From Verrucomicrobiaceae bacterium (GTDB taxonomy: Bacteria > Verrucomicrobiota > Verrucomicrobiia > Verrucomicrobiales > Verrucomicrobiaceae): a stretch of 64,000 nucleotides of DNA. Below are positions 45,001-53,534 of this stretch, piece after piece. Made by a program: the position numbers and the translations under genes. Position 1 is the first letter of the stretch. Each line of letters opens with the position of its first letter. A model generated the notes under the pieces. That model was given only the letters and a program-made list of their open reading frames with translations, was not told where the DNA came from and made no database searches. The stretch is from contig JAIXOU010000119.1 of NCBI GenBank assembly GCA_027486585.1, positions 101,639 through 165,638 of the forward strand, in the 5' to 3' direction.

Positions 45001-48000
45001 TGAGGTGTCGCTGCCGACGAGTGTTCCATTTAAATAAAGACTCATTGTGGTGCCGCTGCGCACGACGGCAAAGTGATGCCACACGCCGGGTGCGGCTGCG
45101 GTGCTCTCGATATTCACATCTGGCCCTGGATAGTGATGCAGCGTGAGCGTGGAGGTGCCGCGTGCCATCAAATAAAGTTCCTCGCCACTGCCGAAACCGT
45201 CGCCTGTGTTTAAGTGCCAGATCATGTCCTCGCTGCCACTGTCGCGGCGTTTGAACCACCCAGTGAAAGTCCAGTCACTCGTGTCCCAATCAATTTCGGT
45301 CGTGGTGATGACACGGCTGAGACGTGCAGCATTGGCACCGCCGTTTTCAGCGAGATCGAGACTGCGACCATCGCGTCCCAGAGCAGAAGGCGCATCGCTT
45401 TGCAGCGTATAAGTGCCTGTGCCGATGGCCTCCAGTGTGCCGTTTCTACCATTGCCGGAGACATCGGGCTGCTCGGTCGAAACCGTCGGATCAGGCAGGT
45501 CAAAATCATACGCCAGGATCATGCGAGGATCAGCCCCAGTATCCGTGGCGGTGAAGGTGAAACTTGGCACGCCGGTGTAGCCTGGATTGGGCGTGAAGCG
45601 GGCGGTGAAGCCATCGGCGAGCAGAGTGACGGTGCCATTTTGCGGATCACTCACGCTAAAACGCATCTGCGCGGCCGGTGTGGCATCGTCGGTGATGTAG
45701 TTGCGCAAATCAATGTCCACCGCGTTCTCTCCATTGCTCGTGGCGACACCATTGATCGCCACTGGGGCGTCATTCGAGGCGGCGATGTTCCACGTATTCA
45801 GTGCGGTGACGGTGGGCAGTGTTGTAGGAATGGGATCGCCTGTCTGAAGAGGCACAAACCACACGGCGAGCGTGGTATCCGTGACGTTGGTGAGATTGAT
45901 GGCGAGTTTTTTGTGACCAGTGTTGGCGTTTTGCGCGGGTGTCGTGATCGGATTCGCCGATCCGGGCAACGGCACCGCATCCATGATTTGAAACTGGCCG
46001 CCGCTGCTGACGATCTTGCACCACAGACGCTCCGCGCCTTGCGTGAGCATGGCGCTCGTGCCATCGGGATCAATGACGACGCTGGTGGTCGGATGCGTGT
46101 AATGCGCAAACCACCACACCGTCTTGCCGGTCGCCGCCTGGATTTCATCCTGCACGAGCACTTCATCGCGAGTGCCCATGAGCCGCGTGCCACGCCAGAC
46201 CTTCGTCATGCCGCTGTAAACCGGCGTGAGATCATGAATCGAGAACGAACTGCTGCCGCCAGGCTCGCTTTGATACGCGATCAGCGGTGCCACGGCATTC
46301 AGCACCATGCCTGCGGTGCCATCGGGATTGATGGCGAGCGTGTTCTGCCCCTCCGGCCTCATGCGGTAGTAGTCCCAGCGGTCAACGCCGGAGGCGTTCG
46401 AGGGGAAGCTGAAGTAGTTCGGCAGTTCATATTTATCGCCGCCGAGATCGTGAAACCAGCGCTTGCCGAGCGCATCGAGCACAAAGGTGCCCGCGTCGAG
46501 ATTGCCATGGTCCGCGCCCATCTCGCCACCTTTGGTGCCGACGAAGGTCGCGCGGCTGTCGGCCCATTTGCCGCGCATGGTGACCATTTCCTGCGGCTGG
46601 AAAGCGGTGCCTGACTCGCCGTGAAAGGCCATGTCCGCCGCCGAGTTGTCGTTGGCGACGGTGATACCCGCGTGATCATTCCACCAAAGCGCACTCAGCG
46701 CACTGCCGCTGCCCGTGTTTTCCCATCCATCGTAGGCCGCGATGCCGTAACGCCGTGCCATCCACTGGAACTGCGGCCCTCGAGTGCCTCCGCCTGCACC
46801 TGCATCGGCATAATTGAAAATGACATTCGAGGTTCCCAGCGAGTTGATGGGTCCATAGCCCGCCTCGGAAACATTTTGCGTGCTGCTGATGCCGAAATCA
46901 CTGCCCAGCACCCATTCATAAGCCGCCAACATACGAATGCCATACTCCGTAGTGTAACCCCAGTAACCCGGACCTTCATACCAAGCACCATTGTCCGTCG
47001 TAAAATGCTTCCAGCAGGGCCGCGTGGAGTTCAAAGCTCGGTTCATGATGTTCTCGGTCAGCGTTTCCGACTCCGTGCCTACGACCAGCGCGCCCATGCT
47101 CATGCCGCCATTGCAGACTTGGTTCCAGTTGTTCCCATCGCTCTTCGACCAGCCGACGTTGCTCGTGTATTGCGACAGTCCGGGAGTGAGCCCTTTGTTG
47201 ATGATTGCGTTGCGGATCGTCGTGCGTCGGGTGGCGTCCCAGTAGTGGTAAAACCAATCATAACCAATGGAGCAGGCGTGCGTCATCTCGGCGGTGTCGA
47301 GGAAGTGACTGGGGTTCCAGTTCGGGAAGAGCGTGTTGTCCGCCACGGTATTCAGCTCCGTCCAGGCACGCTCAGCATACTGCGGATCGTTGGTCATCCA
47401 GTAAGCCACGCCGAGTTTATACATACGATCCACCACCTTGCGTGCGTCGTTCAGAATAACGCTGCGCACATCCGGCGCATAGACAATCGGTGCCTCGGTG
47501 AGGATCGTGTTGGCTGAGTTGATCGCGTTTTGCGCCCAGGTCTTCTGCTGCGATGCCGTGAGGCTCAAGTAAGCCGCTTTCAGTTTCGCAAAACGCTCCG
47601 CCGTGACAAACAAACGCGGGTGATCCTGCGCCATCGTATTGAGCAGATTCGTCTCCGTCGGCTGCGCTGTCGTGAGTCCCGCCTGAGCCAGCGCCGAGCC
47701 CGGAATCACCGAAAACACCGAGTCGCCCGGCTTTTTCCAGCCCACGCTCCAATGATCCGTGCCCGTGTTTTCTTTGTGCAACAGCTCCACATAGTAACGC
47801 TGGCCTTGGATCAGTGTTCGAGCCGCCGAAGCCGTGCCCCATGTGCGGAACACCGTCGCAGAGGCCACGCTCGCTGCGAGCGACTTGTTCGCGCTCGTCG
47901 CATCCGTGCTCACATACAGCTCCACCACTTCATCACCGCTCACAGCAAAGGTGTAACTCCCCGTCACCGGCGGCACGATGAAGCCCGTCACGCGCGTGCC

Positions 48001-48648
48001 ATACGACTCCGCCCAATTCTGCGCCAAACATTCAAACGACGTGATGAACTCGCGACCGCCCGGCTTGCTCGGGTAATTCGCATTCGATGTGAGCGATGAG
48101 ATTGCTCCGCCTGCGATTCCACTCCAATGCTCCCGCAGCAGCGATCCGCCCGCCTTGTCCACGCGAGTCGGGTACAGCCGCGAAGTCGGGATCACCTCCC
48201 GCGCCCGGGCTGCACATGACCATTCCAGCTTCACCGATGCTGAACCCGTTTGCTCGATGTATTCCAGCCGCACATTCACTCGCTTGCCCGCCGTCAGATT
48301 CACTTGTCCTCGCATCTCCGGCCCGGCCGCCGCAAACGTGCGACTCGCAATCATCTGATCATTCACCCACAGCTGCGCCCCGTCATCTGCCGTCACATAA
48401 AACGTGTAGAGCCCCGAAAACTCCGGCTCCACTTGCCCCGACCAAGCGATGGAAAACGTATCTGCATTCGTGATTGTCGTGCCTGAAGGAATCGCCATGC
48501 CAAAGCTGAAATTCACTGTCGCGTCTGTCCGTGTCGTCTTCAGTGTGCCGAAGGTAGCCGTGTCATAATATTGCCCCGTGAGTCCAGTGCCTTGGGAGAA
48601 GGCAGAAACTGTGAAGAGGCAGAAACTGAGAACGAGAAAGCGAAACAT
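42004..48648 (-). CDS. Giant secreted protein: PA14, heparinase-like, LamG, beta-strand repeats
   Basis: 2214 residues with a signal peptide (MFRFLVLSFCLFTVSAFSQG). Order: PA14 (~25-160) and a second PA14-like domain (~170-320), both carbohydrate-binding; a heparinase II/III-like alpha/alpha barrel with C-terminal beta-sandwich (~341-935; HPRLFVTAERFAKL, YDWFYHYWDA, DNGAWYEGPGYWGYTTEYG, GADHGNLDAGTF); a cadherin-like domain (~960-1043); LamG (~1045-1265); autotransporter-type beta-strand repeats (~1293-2060; SNSYTGDTTINAGTLQIG), interrupted at ~1800-1885 by GYTSAPT-type repeats; and a C-terminal domain after GDGDGISNLMEYA. No autotransporter barrel is present. The barrel probably cleaves a polyuronate; the rest binds and extends. 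It probably sits on the cell surface. Confidence 0.85.
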   Translation of the reverse strand: MFRFLVLSFCLFTVSAFSQGTGLTGQYYDTATFGTLKTTRTDATVNFSFGMAIPSGTTITNADTFSIAWSGQVEPEFSGLYTFYVTADDGAQLWVNDQMIASRTFAAAGPEMRGQVNLTAGKRVNVRLEYIEQTGSASVKLEWSCAARAREVIPTSRLYPTRVDKAGGSLLREHWSGIAGGAISSLTSNANYPSKPGGREFITSFECLAQNWAESYGTRVTGFIVPPVTGSYTFAVSGDEVVELYVSTDATSANKSLAASVASATVFRTWGTASAARTLIQGQRYYVELLHKENTGTDHWSVGWKKPGDSVFSVIPGSALAQAGLTTAQPTETNLLNTMAQDHPRLFVTAERFAKLKAAYLSLTASQQKTWAQNAINSANTILTEAPIVYAPDVRSVILNDARKVVDRMYKLGVAYWMTNDPQYAERAWTELNTVADNTLFPNWNPSHFLDTAEMTHACSIGYDWFYHYWDATRRTTIRNAIINKGLTPGLSQYTSNVGWSKSDGNNWNQVCNGGMSMGALVVGTESETLTENIMNRALNSTRPCWKHFTTDNGAWYEGPGYWGYTTEYGIRMLAAYEWVLGSDFGISSTQNVSEAGYGPINSLGTSNVIFNYADAGAGGGTRGPQFQWMARRYGIAAYDGWENTGSGSALSALWWNDHAGITVANDNSAADMAFHGESGTAFQPQEMVTMRGKWADSRATFVGTKGGEMGADHGNLDAGTFVLDALGKRWFHDLGGDKYELPNYFSFPSNASGVDRWDYYRMRPEGQNTLAINPDGTAGMVLNAVAPLIAYQSEPGGSSSFSIHDLTPVYSGMTKVWRGTRLMGTRDEVLVQDEIQAATGKTVWWFAHYTHPTTSVVIDPDGTSAMLTQGAERLWCKIVSSGGQFQIMDAVPLPGSANPITTPAQNANTGHKKLAINLTNVTDTTLAVWFVPLQTGDPIPTTLPTVTALNTWNIAASNDAPVAINGVATSNGENAVDIDLRNYITDDATPAAQMRFSVSDPQNGTVTLLADGFTARFTPNPGYTGVPSFTFTATDTGADPRMILAYDFDLPDPTVSTEQPDVSGNGRNGTLEAIGTGTYTLQSDAPSALGRDGRSLDLAENGGANAARLSRVITTTEIDWDTSDWTFTGWFKRRDSGSEDMIWHLNTGDGFGSGEELYLMARGTSTLTLHHYPGPDVNIESTAAAPGVWHHFAVVRSGTTMSLYLNGTLVGSDTSFTLATAQVPPLIFGGHTDITAPFAPRWFDGKLDELAVFNTALAPIEISTLFNGMTTRHFGGLSSTATISLSAAAVNYVWTSTTSGNWSTGTNWQSGTAPTSTRGASVQFFTGQTLTGVTATAANDIAGVFQMNNLTLAGTSSTATTATISGGTFQLLNNGSTMPSINLTGTSGTSPNVLTYNINTPVVLGADTTFNGTNSGTFIFNSDITGSGGVIRNSTSSRLVLAGSNSYTGDTTINAGTLQIGNDGTTGSLGTGDVINNGTLRFDRTGTLTVPNAITGTGGVQIDCPINAGTVVFSGTNTFDGGVNVVGGTLRIMNSTALGDGTKTVTLSNGTVGAPHLNLDGSGDPIELPATISYVTSSATGAIINEAGDNTILGSISPTGGGGDTKILVNGGNLTLAGSIAPIATGRNLLLDGAGTGIITSVISNGSGANVLLGVNKQGTGTWTLTGNNSHGGTTTVTAGTLVLGHVNALGSGGLQFGNTAGATSITAGSVLDLNGQQIVNEAITVRGTGISSGGALVNNSTTPASIAAGTVASISTTAGGVHSTVPDVVLSGNATAIATLGLSAASFTLAGGTTVYSTAPTVTITGGGGSGATATATLTSGIVSSITITNAGVGYTSAPTIAFSGGTVTNAGTNPTGTGNATNFVVAGIQVTNPGSGYTSAPSVTFSSGTGTTATANLSAVILGANSNIGGSGDMTINPGITGGFTLAKVGSGTFTLSGTNTHTGLTTVNGGRLILTGSLAGALQTNNGFTFAPQGTPTVTGAFTHFTSSILQVRLNSSTVGSGYDQVNAANSVTLAGTLDLVCGPNLAPGSVFTILNKTSTGAISGTFAGKANNSTFTDDGYTFQITYTGGTGNDVVITLITTPIEQWRFTNFGSMVNTGSGIDTLDGDGDGISNLMEYATKMNPAANDVVPQSATKSASTIDFVYTKNKSATDVTYIVEWSDTLLNDWSTAGVSAPTILSDNGIIQQVKVTVPAGSGVTKRFVHLRVTRP

Positions 48649-48834
48649 GCGATGGGAAGCGGAGCTAGGGTTGGAATCTCCGACTGCCGTTTTATCGGAA
48701 ACGGACGCCTTTGGGAATAAAAAACACCATGCGGGACTCTTGGCCTAGCGGGGATACTGAAACCCTCGAAGCTTAAGCTGCCCGTGAACTATCAGGATGG
48801 CATAGAAAGTGCCGAGCTGACTCCAAGGATGACT

Positions 48835-48933
48835 TCAGCTCGCCTCCACAATAGCTCCGCCACAGGCGAAGATTGAGTCCGGTATGCCGAGTTCACGGCC
48901 GAGCAGAATGGCGTGGTGGGCATGGAAACTCAT
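48835..48933 (-). pseudogene. Short conserved-looking fragment, unrecognised
   Basis: A 32-codon frame, ATG at 48933, reads HAHHAILLGRELGIPDSIFA, then a short end. Its composition looks like a real protein end. It overlaps the leader relic at 48930 by four bases (ATGA), as coupled genes do. I do not recognise it. Apart from this and the leader, the 48649-49064 gap holds nothing I can support. Confidence 0.25.
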
Positions 48934-49016
48934 GCGGCGCGGAGCGCTGTCAACGGCGCGAGCAGCAGAGCGGTGACGAGGGTGGGGGCGTTTTTCATCG
49001 TGGCTTTTTTGGTCAT
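48930..49016 (-). pseudogene. Orphan leader relic A (LLLAPLTALRAA)
   Basis: A 28-codon frame reads a signal peptide (TLVTALLLAPLTALRAA) that ends exactly at the expected cleavage site and then meets a stop. No mature protein follows. The hydrophobic core and AA ending match real leaders nearby such as LLTLLLAPLATLHAAS at 56420. It looks like the beginning of a lost secreted-enzyme gene. It lies between the 1438-residue protein gene and the giant protein gene. Confidence 0.5.
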
Positions 49017-49064
49017 TTCAGAAGGACTACCGCCTGCTGCGGATTGATGCGGGACCGTGTGTTG

Positions 49065-52000
49065 TCACTTCGTGCCGGAAACAAACGAAACGTCATCGCA
49101 TTGCGCCTTCATCAGCGGTGCCTTGGGATCTGGGCGCACGGTGAGCTGATGGTCGCCTGCTGGGATGGCTGTGCTGCATTGGCCATCTTTGAGATCGAGA
49201 GGTTTGCCATCAAGCCAGGCGGCTTCGATGCCGGTGAAGATCAGCGGCTTCGTGGTGGGTTTGGCTGCGGTGAAACTTGCGGTGGCGTAGGTTTTGTTAG
49301 GGCGATCTTCGGCGCGCAGGTCACCACTGACGAGGGTCATGGCGTAGGCGGCGGCTTCTTCTGCGGGTGGCTCGCCGGGAGCACGGCTGCTGAACTTCCA
49401 CATGCGGGCGACGTTCAGCTTGCTGGCGTCAAACGGGCCCGGGCGACCGATCTGGCTGAGGAACGCAAAGAGGTTGCGCTTTTCGTTAGGTTTGAGCGCG
49501 TCGATCAGGCCCTGTGGCATGAGGCTGCCGATGTTTTCCTTTTTGATGAGGTTGGCTTTGGCCAGCGGCAGCTCAGCTCCTGGGCCGATCTTGATGATGA
49601 CATCGGTGGCGGTCTCGCGGGCGGGGATGCCGCTCATGACGGTGCCGTCCTTCATGGTGAAGGCAAAGCCGTGGTAGCCTTCCTTCACCTTCGCCGCCGG
49701 ATTGAGCGTGCTTTCGATGAGGTAATCGAGCGGCGCGCTGGCGCCGATGCTGGAGAAGTCAGGACCGAAGTTTCCGCCAACTCCGCCGATGGCATGGCAG
49801 GCGGCGCAGCCGATGCGGCGATAGACCAGTTCGCCATCGGCGCTGTTGCCACCTTCAGGCACGGACTTCACGAGCGCAGCGATTTCAGCGGGGTAGTTTC
49901 GCGGCGCAGCCTGCGCACCGACGAGGGGTTGCAGGGCTGCGACGAGCGCATTGCCGCCACGGCCCATGCCCTTGGCGATTTGCAGGGCATCCGCATAGGC
50001 GGAGGCTGGCAGGTCTTTTGGCACAGCGCTGGCGAACTGATTGGCAAAGGGCGCGTGTTGGAAAAGCTGACGCCAGAGGGCCTGCGCGGCGTTTTGATCA
50101 GCTGTTTGCATCAAGATGGATGGCAAGGCAGCGAGCGCATCGGCACGTCCGTGCATGGCCAGTGGGATGAGTGCCCCACGACGCACCTCTGCTGGTTGAT
50201 TTTCAGCCACAAGTTTCTTGAGCGCCTTTACCGTTTCACCGCCGCCGATGAGGCGGAGCGCAGCAAGAGCTTCACCCCGCAAGGCTCCGTCTTTTTCAGA
50301 TGCGGCGAACTCAGCGAGTGTGGCAATGACTTTCCCCTGCTGCCACTCACCCGCGAGCCGGATGGCAGCAAACTGCATGTCACGCGCAGTCGATTTCAAA
50401 AGCGGGGCGATAACGCTGAGGTCGCCCTGCGGACGGAGGCGGCGTTGCTTCGCTGCCTCGGCGAGGGCACGCGCAGCGCGAAGGCGTGCGGCAGGCTGGA
50501 GCTTGCCTTCCTCGATGAAGGCGGTGTAAAGCGTGTTTACCTCAGCTTGGCCACCGGATTTGCCAATGAGTTCGATCCACGGACCGCTGCCAGCAGCATC
50601 AATGCTGCGTCCGGCAAAGAGGCGCTGCATGTAAGGCGCGGCGATAACGGGATCGGCCATGTCTGCGAGTATGGTGAGCTGTTTTTCACGACCTGCGACC
50701 TTCTCGGGATGTGCGGCGAGTTCTTCGAGCCATGGACGCGCGAGTTCGTTCACGGTGGTCCATGCAGCGAAGTCGAGGAAGCTGTCGCTGGCATCGGTGG
50801 GCATGTTTTTGAGGACCAGATCGGCACTTTCAAAGGTGCTGATGCGACCCAGCGCACGGAAGGCCTCCAGGCGTGTGCGCGGATCCTTCCCGGCCTCCAC
50901 CCAGGTGGCGATGGCGCTGATGTCAGTGATGCCACGGTTGCCGTAAGCTTTGCCGATCTCACGCAGGGCAACCTGCACGCTCGTGTCGTCTTGACCGGAC
51001 TTCAGCATGGCAAGCAGATGCGAGACATCGGCGCTGCGACCACTGAGCAACCAGGCTGCGTGACGACGAGTGACTTCATCTTTGACCCAAACGGCGAGCG
51101 CCTTTTGCAAGTTAGCGAGTGACGTCTTTGCGAGTTCACGGCGAGCTTGTTCGAACTCCCAGCGATTCGGCGAGAGCAGTTTGTTGAGCAGCGCATCGAC
51201 TGGCAGGCCTACAACGGGTTCCCAGGCGATCGGTTTGCTGCCCTGCGGTGCGATACGCCAGATGCGGCCATGCTGCTTGTCGCGGCGTGGATCGCGGAAA
51301 TCGACTTCACCATGATTGATAATCGGATTGGTCCAGTCCGCGACATACAAGCCGCCATCGGGTCCCATGGCGAGCGCGATGGGTCGGAAAGCCGCATCGC
51401 TGGTGCGGGCGACATCGGCCTGCGTTTGCGTGATGTAGCCGGACTTTGGCGCAGCCTTATCCGCCGTGAAGTCGGTGAAGTTAAACCGCACGATGCGATG
51501 AGCGCGGAAGTCATTGGTGATGGCGCTACCCTGCCATTCCGGGCCAAAGAGCGGGCTGTTGATGAGTTCGAGTCCGCAGAACTTCGGATACGATCCAGGG
51601 CTCACGCTCTGGATATAACGGCGGGCACCTTCGCTGGGCGGCAACACGGCACCGGGGAAGCTCCAGCTGATGCCATTGCCATCTGCACCGGATGTGAGGA
51701 ACGTTTGGCCATTGAGATCTTCCTGCTGGCCCCAGCAGTTCACGAGGCCCTTGGAGTGGACTTCAAGCCGCTCGGTGTTCGGATCATAAGCGAAAGCAAC
51801 GCCGCTGTTGGCTCGCACCAGGCCCCATGGAGTCTCGATGTGCGAGTGGATGTAAATGGTCTGCTGAAAATAGAGCCGTCCATCAATGCCCCAATGCAGG
51901 CCGTGGATGATGTGATGGGTGTCCTCAGTGCCAAAACCGCTGAGCACGATGCGGCGCTCGCTAAGCAAGCCGTCCGCACCGGGTTGGCTGAGATGCACGA

Positions 52001-53381
52001 GCTCCGTGCTGGCTCCGACAAAGCAGCCACCGTTGTTGTCCGGTGCGACACCCGCAGGGATGAGCAGCTTGTCCGCGACGATGCGTGAGACATCCGCCAC
52101 GCCATCGCGGTTCGTGTCTTCCATCACGATGATGCGGTCATTGCCGGTTGATGGACCAAATTTGGCACTGTTGCCTTCCATCTGCGCACCAAGGTCATCC
52201 GGGTTCACCTGCGGGTAAGTGTTCGATGTCGCGACCCACAAACGGCCCGCGGTATCCCAGTTCATACCGACTGGCTTTTCCAGCAGCGGATTCTCCGCGA
52301 AGAGTGTCATTGCGAGGCCATCGTCGAGCGTGAACTCAGGCTTTGGCAAAGAAGCCAGCACGGGCAGCTTCGTCTCGCTCGGCAGCTCGGGCGGCAGTGT
52401 GCTCGACCTACCCGCCGCGATGCCGATCACGTTCGCCTCGGCTTTTTCGATAAGAGGATCAAACTTCGGAATCTCCACCGCATTGCGCCCCTGCTCCTGT
52501 TTGCGGAAGCCGAAGATGTAGGTGTAATTAGCCGGACGACTGCGATGGAAGAACAACGAGTTCTTGCGCAGGATTGCCTCGCGCAAGGAGCGCTGTTCGG
52601 CGGTCTCAGCATCCCACTTGGCCGCATCCGTTTTCCAGCCGAGCTGGGCTGCAAAACTTTCGCTCAGTGCCTGAAGGCCACGCGGATTCAAATGAATGCC
52701 GTTGTCCGTGCCCTGCGCCAGATCAATGCCTGCCGCCTTCTGCCATTCACCCCGCACAAAGGGCGACTGCTTCTCCGCTGCCAGCTGTTCCAGCACCTTT
52801 TCATACTCCATGAGCAGAGCATTGTGCTCCGCCGGATCAGGCAAACCGGGCCGTGTCGCACGCAGGTCCTCATGCTTGATTGGCCCCACGAACACGAAGC
52901 GCACTTTGCCATCGGGACTTGCCGCCGTGATCAGATCCATCAGCGCTAGCAACTCCGTGCGGAACTTCGTCGGACTGTGATCCAATCCATAGCGCACAGG
53001 ATCGGGATTCAGCACGGGATCATTCTTTCGATAGGTCAGATCATCCAGACTCGCCGCCATGCCATAGCCCAGGATCGCCACCGTCGGCTTCACCACGGCG
53101 AGCTGTTCTTTCAGTGCATCCACACCCTTTTCCACCGGATCAAAACTCGCCCGTGAAGCTCCCAGCGGACTGTCACCGCTATAACCCAGATTGCGCACGG
53201 CAAAACTCTTGCCCGCAAACTCCCGCCGCATCTTTGATTCGATGTAGCCATAGTTGTTCTCTCGCTCGACAAGCACGTCGCCAATGAGCAACACCCGGTC
53301 GCCGTCGTTGATTTCGAGTTTGCGTTCAGCAGCCCCTGCGATGGAGGCGAGGACGAGAAGAGAAAAGAAGTGTCGGAGCAT
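49065..53381 (-). CDS. SGNH + PVC-type dehydrogenase + HEAT repeats + cytochrome c, secreted
   Basis: 1438 residues from the ATG at 53381 (MLRHFFSLLVLASIAGAAER signal). An SGNH-like domain (~20-260; INDGDRVLLIGDVLVERENN, ILGYGMAASL, DNGIHLNPRG) comes first. Then the PVC-type membrane-bound dehydrogenase propeller (~349-714; PVGMNWDTAGRLWVA, GHLHWG-like segments, GPDGGLYVADWTNPII), HEAT repeats (~720-1160), and a cytochrome c domain with the heme-binding CAACH motif (~1190). A further ~100 residues finish the protein. The function of this family, very expanded in Planctomycetes and Verrucomicrobia, is uncertain; sugar oxidation linked to an electron chain is commonly assumed. Located outside the cytoplasm. 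Confidence 0.88.
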   Translation of the reverse strand: MLRHFFSLLVLASIAGAAERKLEINDGDRVLLIGDVLVERENNYGYIESKMRREFAGKSFAVRNLGYSGDSPLGASRASFDPVEKGVDALKEQLAVVKPTVAILGYGMAASLDDLTYRKNDPVLNPDPVRYGLDHSPTKFRTELLALMDLITAASPDGKVRFVFVGPIKHEDLRATRPGLPDPAEHNALLMEYEKVLEQLAAEKQSPFVRGEWQKAAGIDLAQGTDNGIHLNPRGLQALSESFAAQLGWKTDAAKWDAETAEQRSLREAILRKNSLFFHRSRPANYTYIFGFRKQEQGRNAVEIPKFDPLIEKAEANVIGIAAGRSSTLPPELPSETKLPVLASLPKPEFTLDDGLAMTLFAENPLLEKPVGMNWDTAGRLWVATSNTYPQVNPDDLGAQMEGNSAKFGPSTGNDRIIVMEDTNRDGVADVSRIVADKLLIPAGVAPDNNGGCFVGASTELVHLSQPGADGLLSERRIVLSGFGTEDTHHIIHGLHWGIDGRLYFQQTIYIHSHIETPWGLVRANSGVAFAYDPNTERLEVHSKGLVNCWGQQEDLNGQTFLTSGADGNGISWSFPGAVLPPSEGARRYIQSVSPGSYPKFCGLELINSPLFGPEWQGSAITNDFRAHRIVRFNFTDFTADKAAPKSGYITQTQADVARTSDAAFRPIALAMGPDGGLYVADWTNPIINHGEVDFRDPRRDKQHGRIWRIAPQGSKPIAWEPVVGLPVDALLNKLLSPNRWEFEQARRELAKTSLANLQKALAVWVKDEVTRRHAAWLLSGRSADVSHLLAMLKSGQDDTSVQVALREIGKAYGNRGITDISAIATWVEAGKDPRTRLEAFRALGRISTFESADLVLKNMPTDASDSFLDFAAWTTVNELARPWLEELAAHPEKVAGREKQLTILADMADPVIAAPYMQRLFAGRSIDAAGSGPWIELIGKSGGQAEVNTLYTAFIEEGKLQPAARLRAARALAEAAKQRRLRPQGDLSVIAPLLKSTARDMQFAAIRLAGEWQQGKVIATLAEFAASEKDGALRGEALAALRLIGGGETVKALKKLVAENQPAEVRRGALIPLAMHGRADALAALPSILMQTADQNAAQALWRQLFQHAPFANQFASAVPKDLPASAYADALQIAKGMGRGGNALVAALQPLVGAQAAPRNYPAEIAALVKSVPEGGNSADGELVYRRIGCAACHAIGGVGGNFGPDFSSIGASAPLDYLIESTLNPAAKVKEGYHGFAFTMKDGTVMSGIPARETATDVIIKIGPGAELPLAKANLIKKENIGSLMPQGLIDALKPNEKRNLFAFLSQIGRPGPFDASKLNVARMWKFSSRAPGEPPAEEAAAYAMTLVSGDLRAEDRPNKTYATASFTAAKPTTKPLIFTGIEAAWLDGKPLDLKDGQCSTAIPAGDHQLTVRPDPKAPLMKAQCDDVSFVSGTK

Positions 53382-53431
53382 TGAGGTTGGGATGGTAGAT
53401 AACGGAAACATAAACGTGTGTGGATTCGAGA

Positions 53432-53521
53432 TCACTCGGCGATAGTTGTGTCGTATTCAGCAATCGGGTGTGTTAGCGGCGCGAGCACCAAGGCTGTGAA
53501 AAGTTTGAGCGTGAGCTTCAT
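53432..53521 (-). pseudogene. Orphan leader relic B (LVLAPLTHPIA)
   Basis: A 29-codon frame starts at 53521 with MKLTLKLFTALVLAPLTHPI, a complete signal peptide, and stops nine residues later. An AAGGAA ribosome site lies just upstream, so it may be translated. It lies 13 bases after the sulfatase gene and before the dehydrogenase gene. No mature domain follows. It shares the LAPLT core and matching DNA (GCGCGAGCA) with relics A and C. Confidence 0.5.
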
Positions 53522-53534
53522 GGGATAGGGTTCC

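Noticed and set aside
45214..46614. A 466-codon plus-strand frame opposite the giant protein gene
   Set aside because: Antisense shadow rich in arginine and histidine; the minus strand carries LamG and heparinase-like sequence here.
48873..51122. A 749-codon plus-strand open frame opposite the dehydrogenase-cytochrome gene
   Set aside because: Antisense to HEAT repeats and the CAACH motif; no family and atypical composition.
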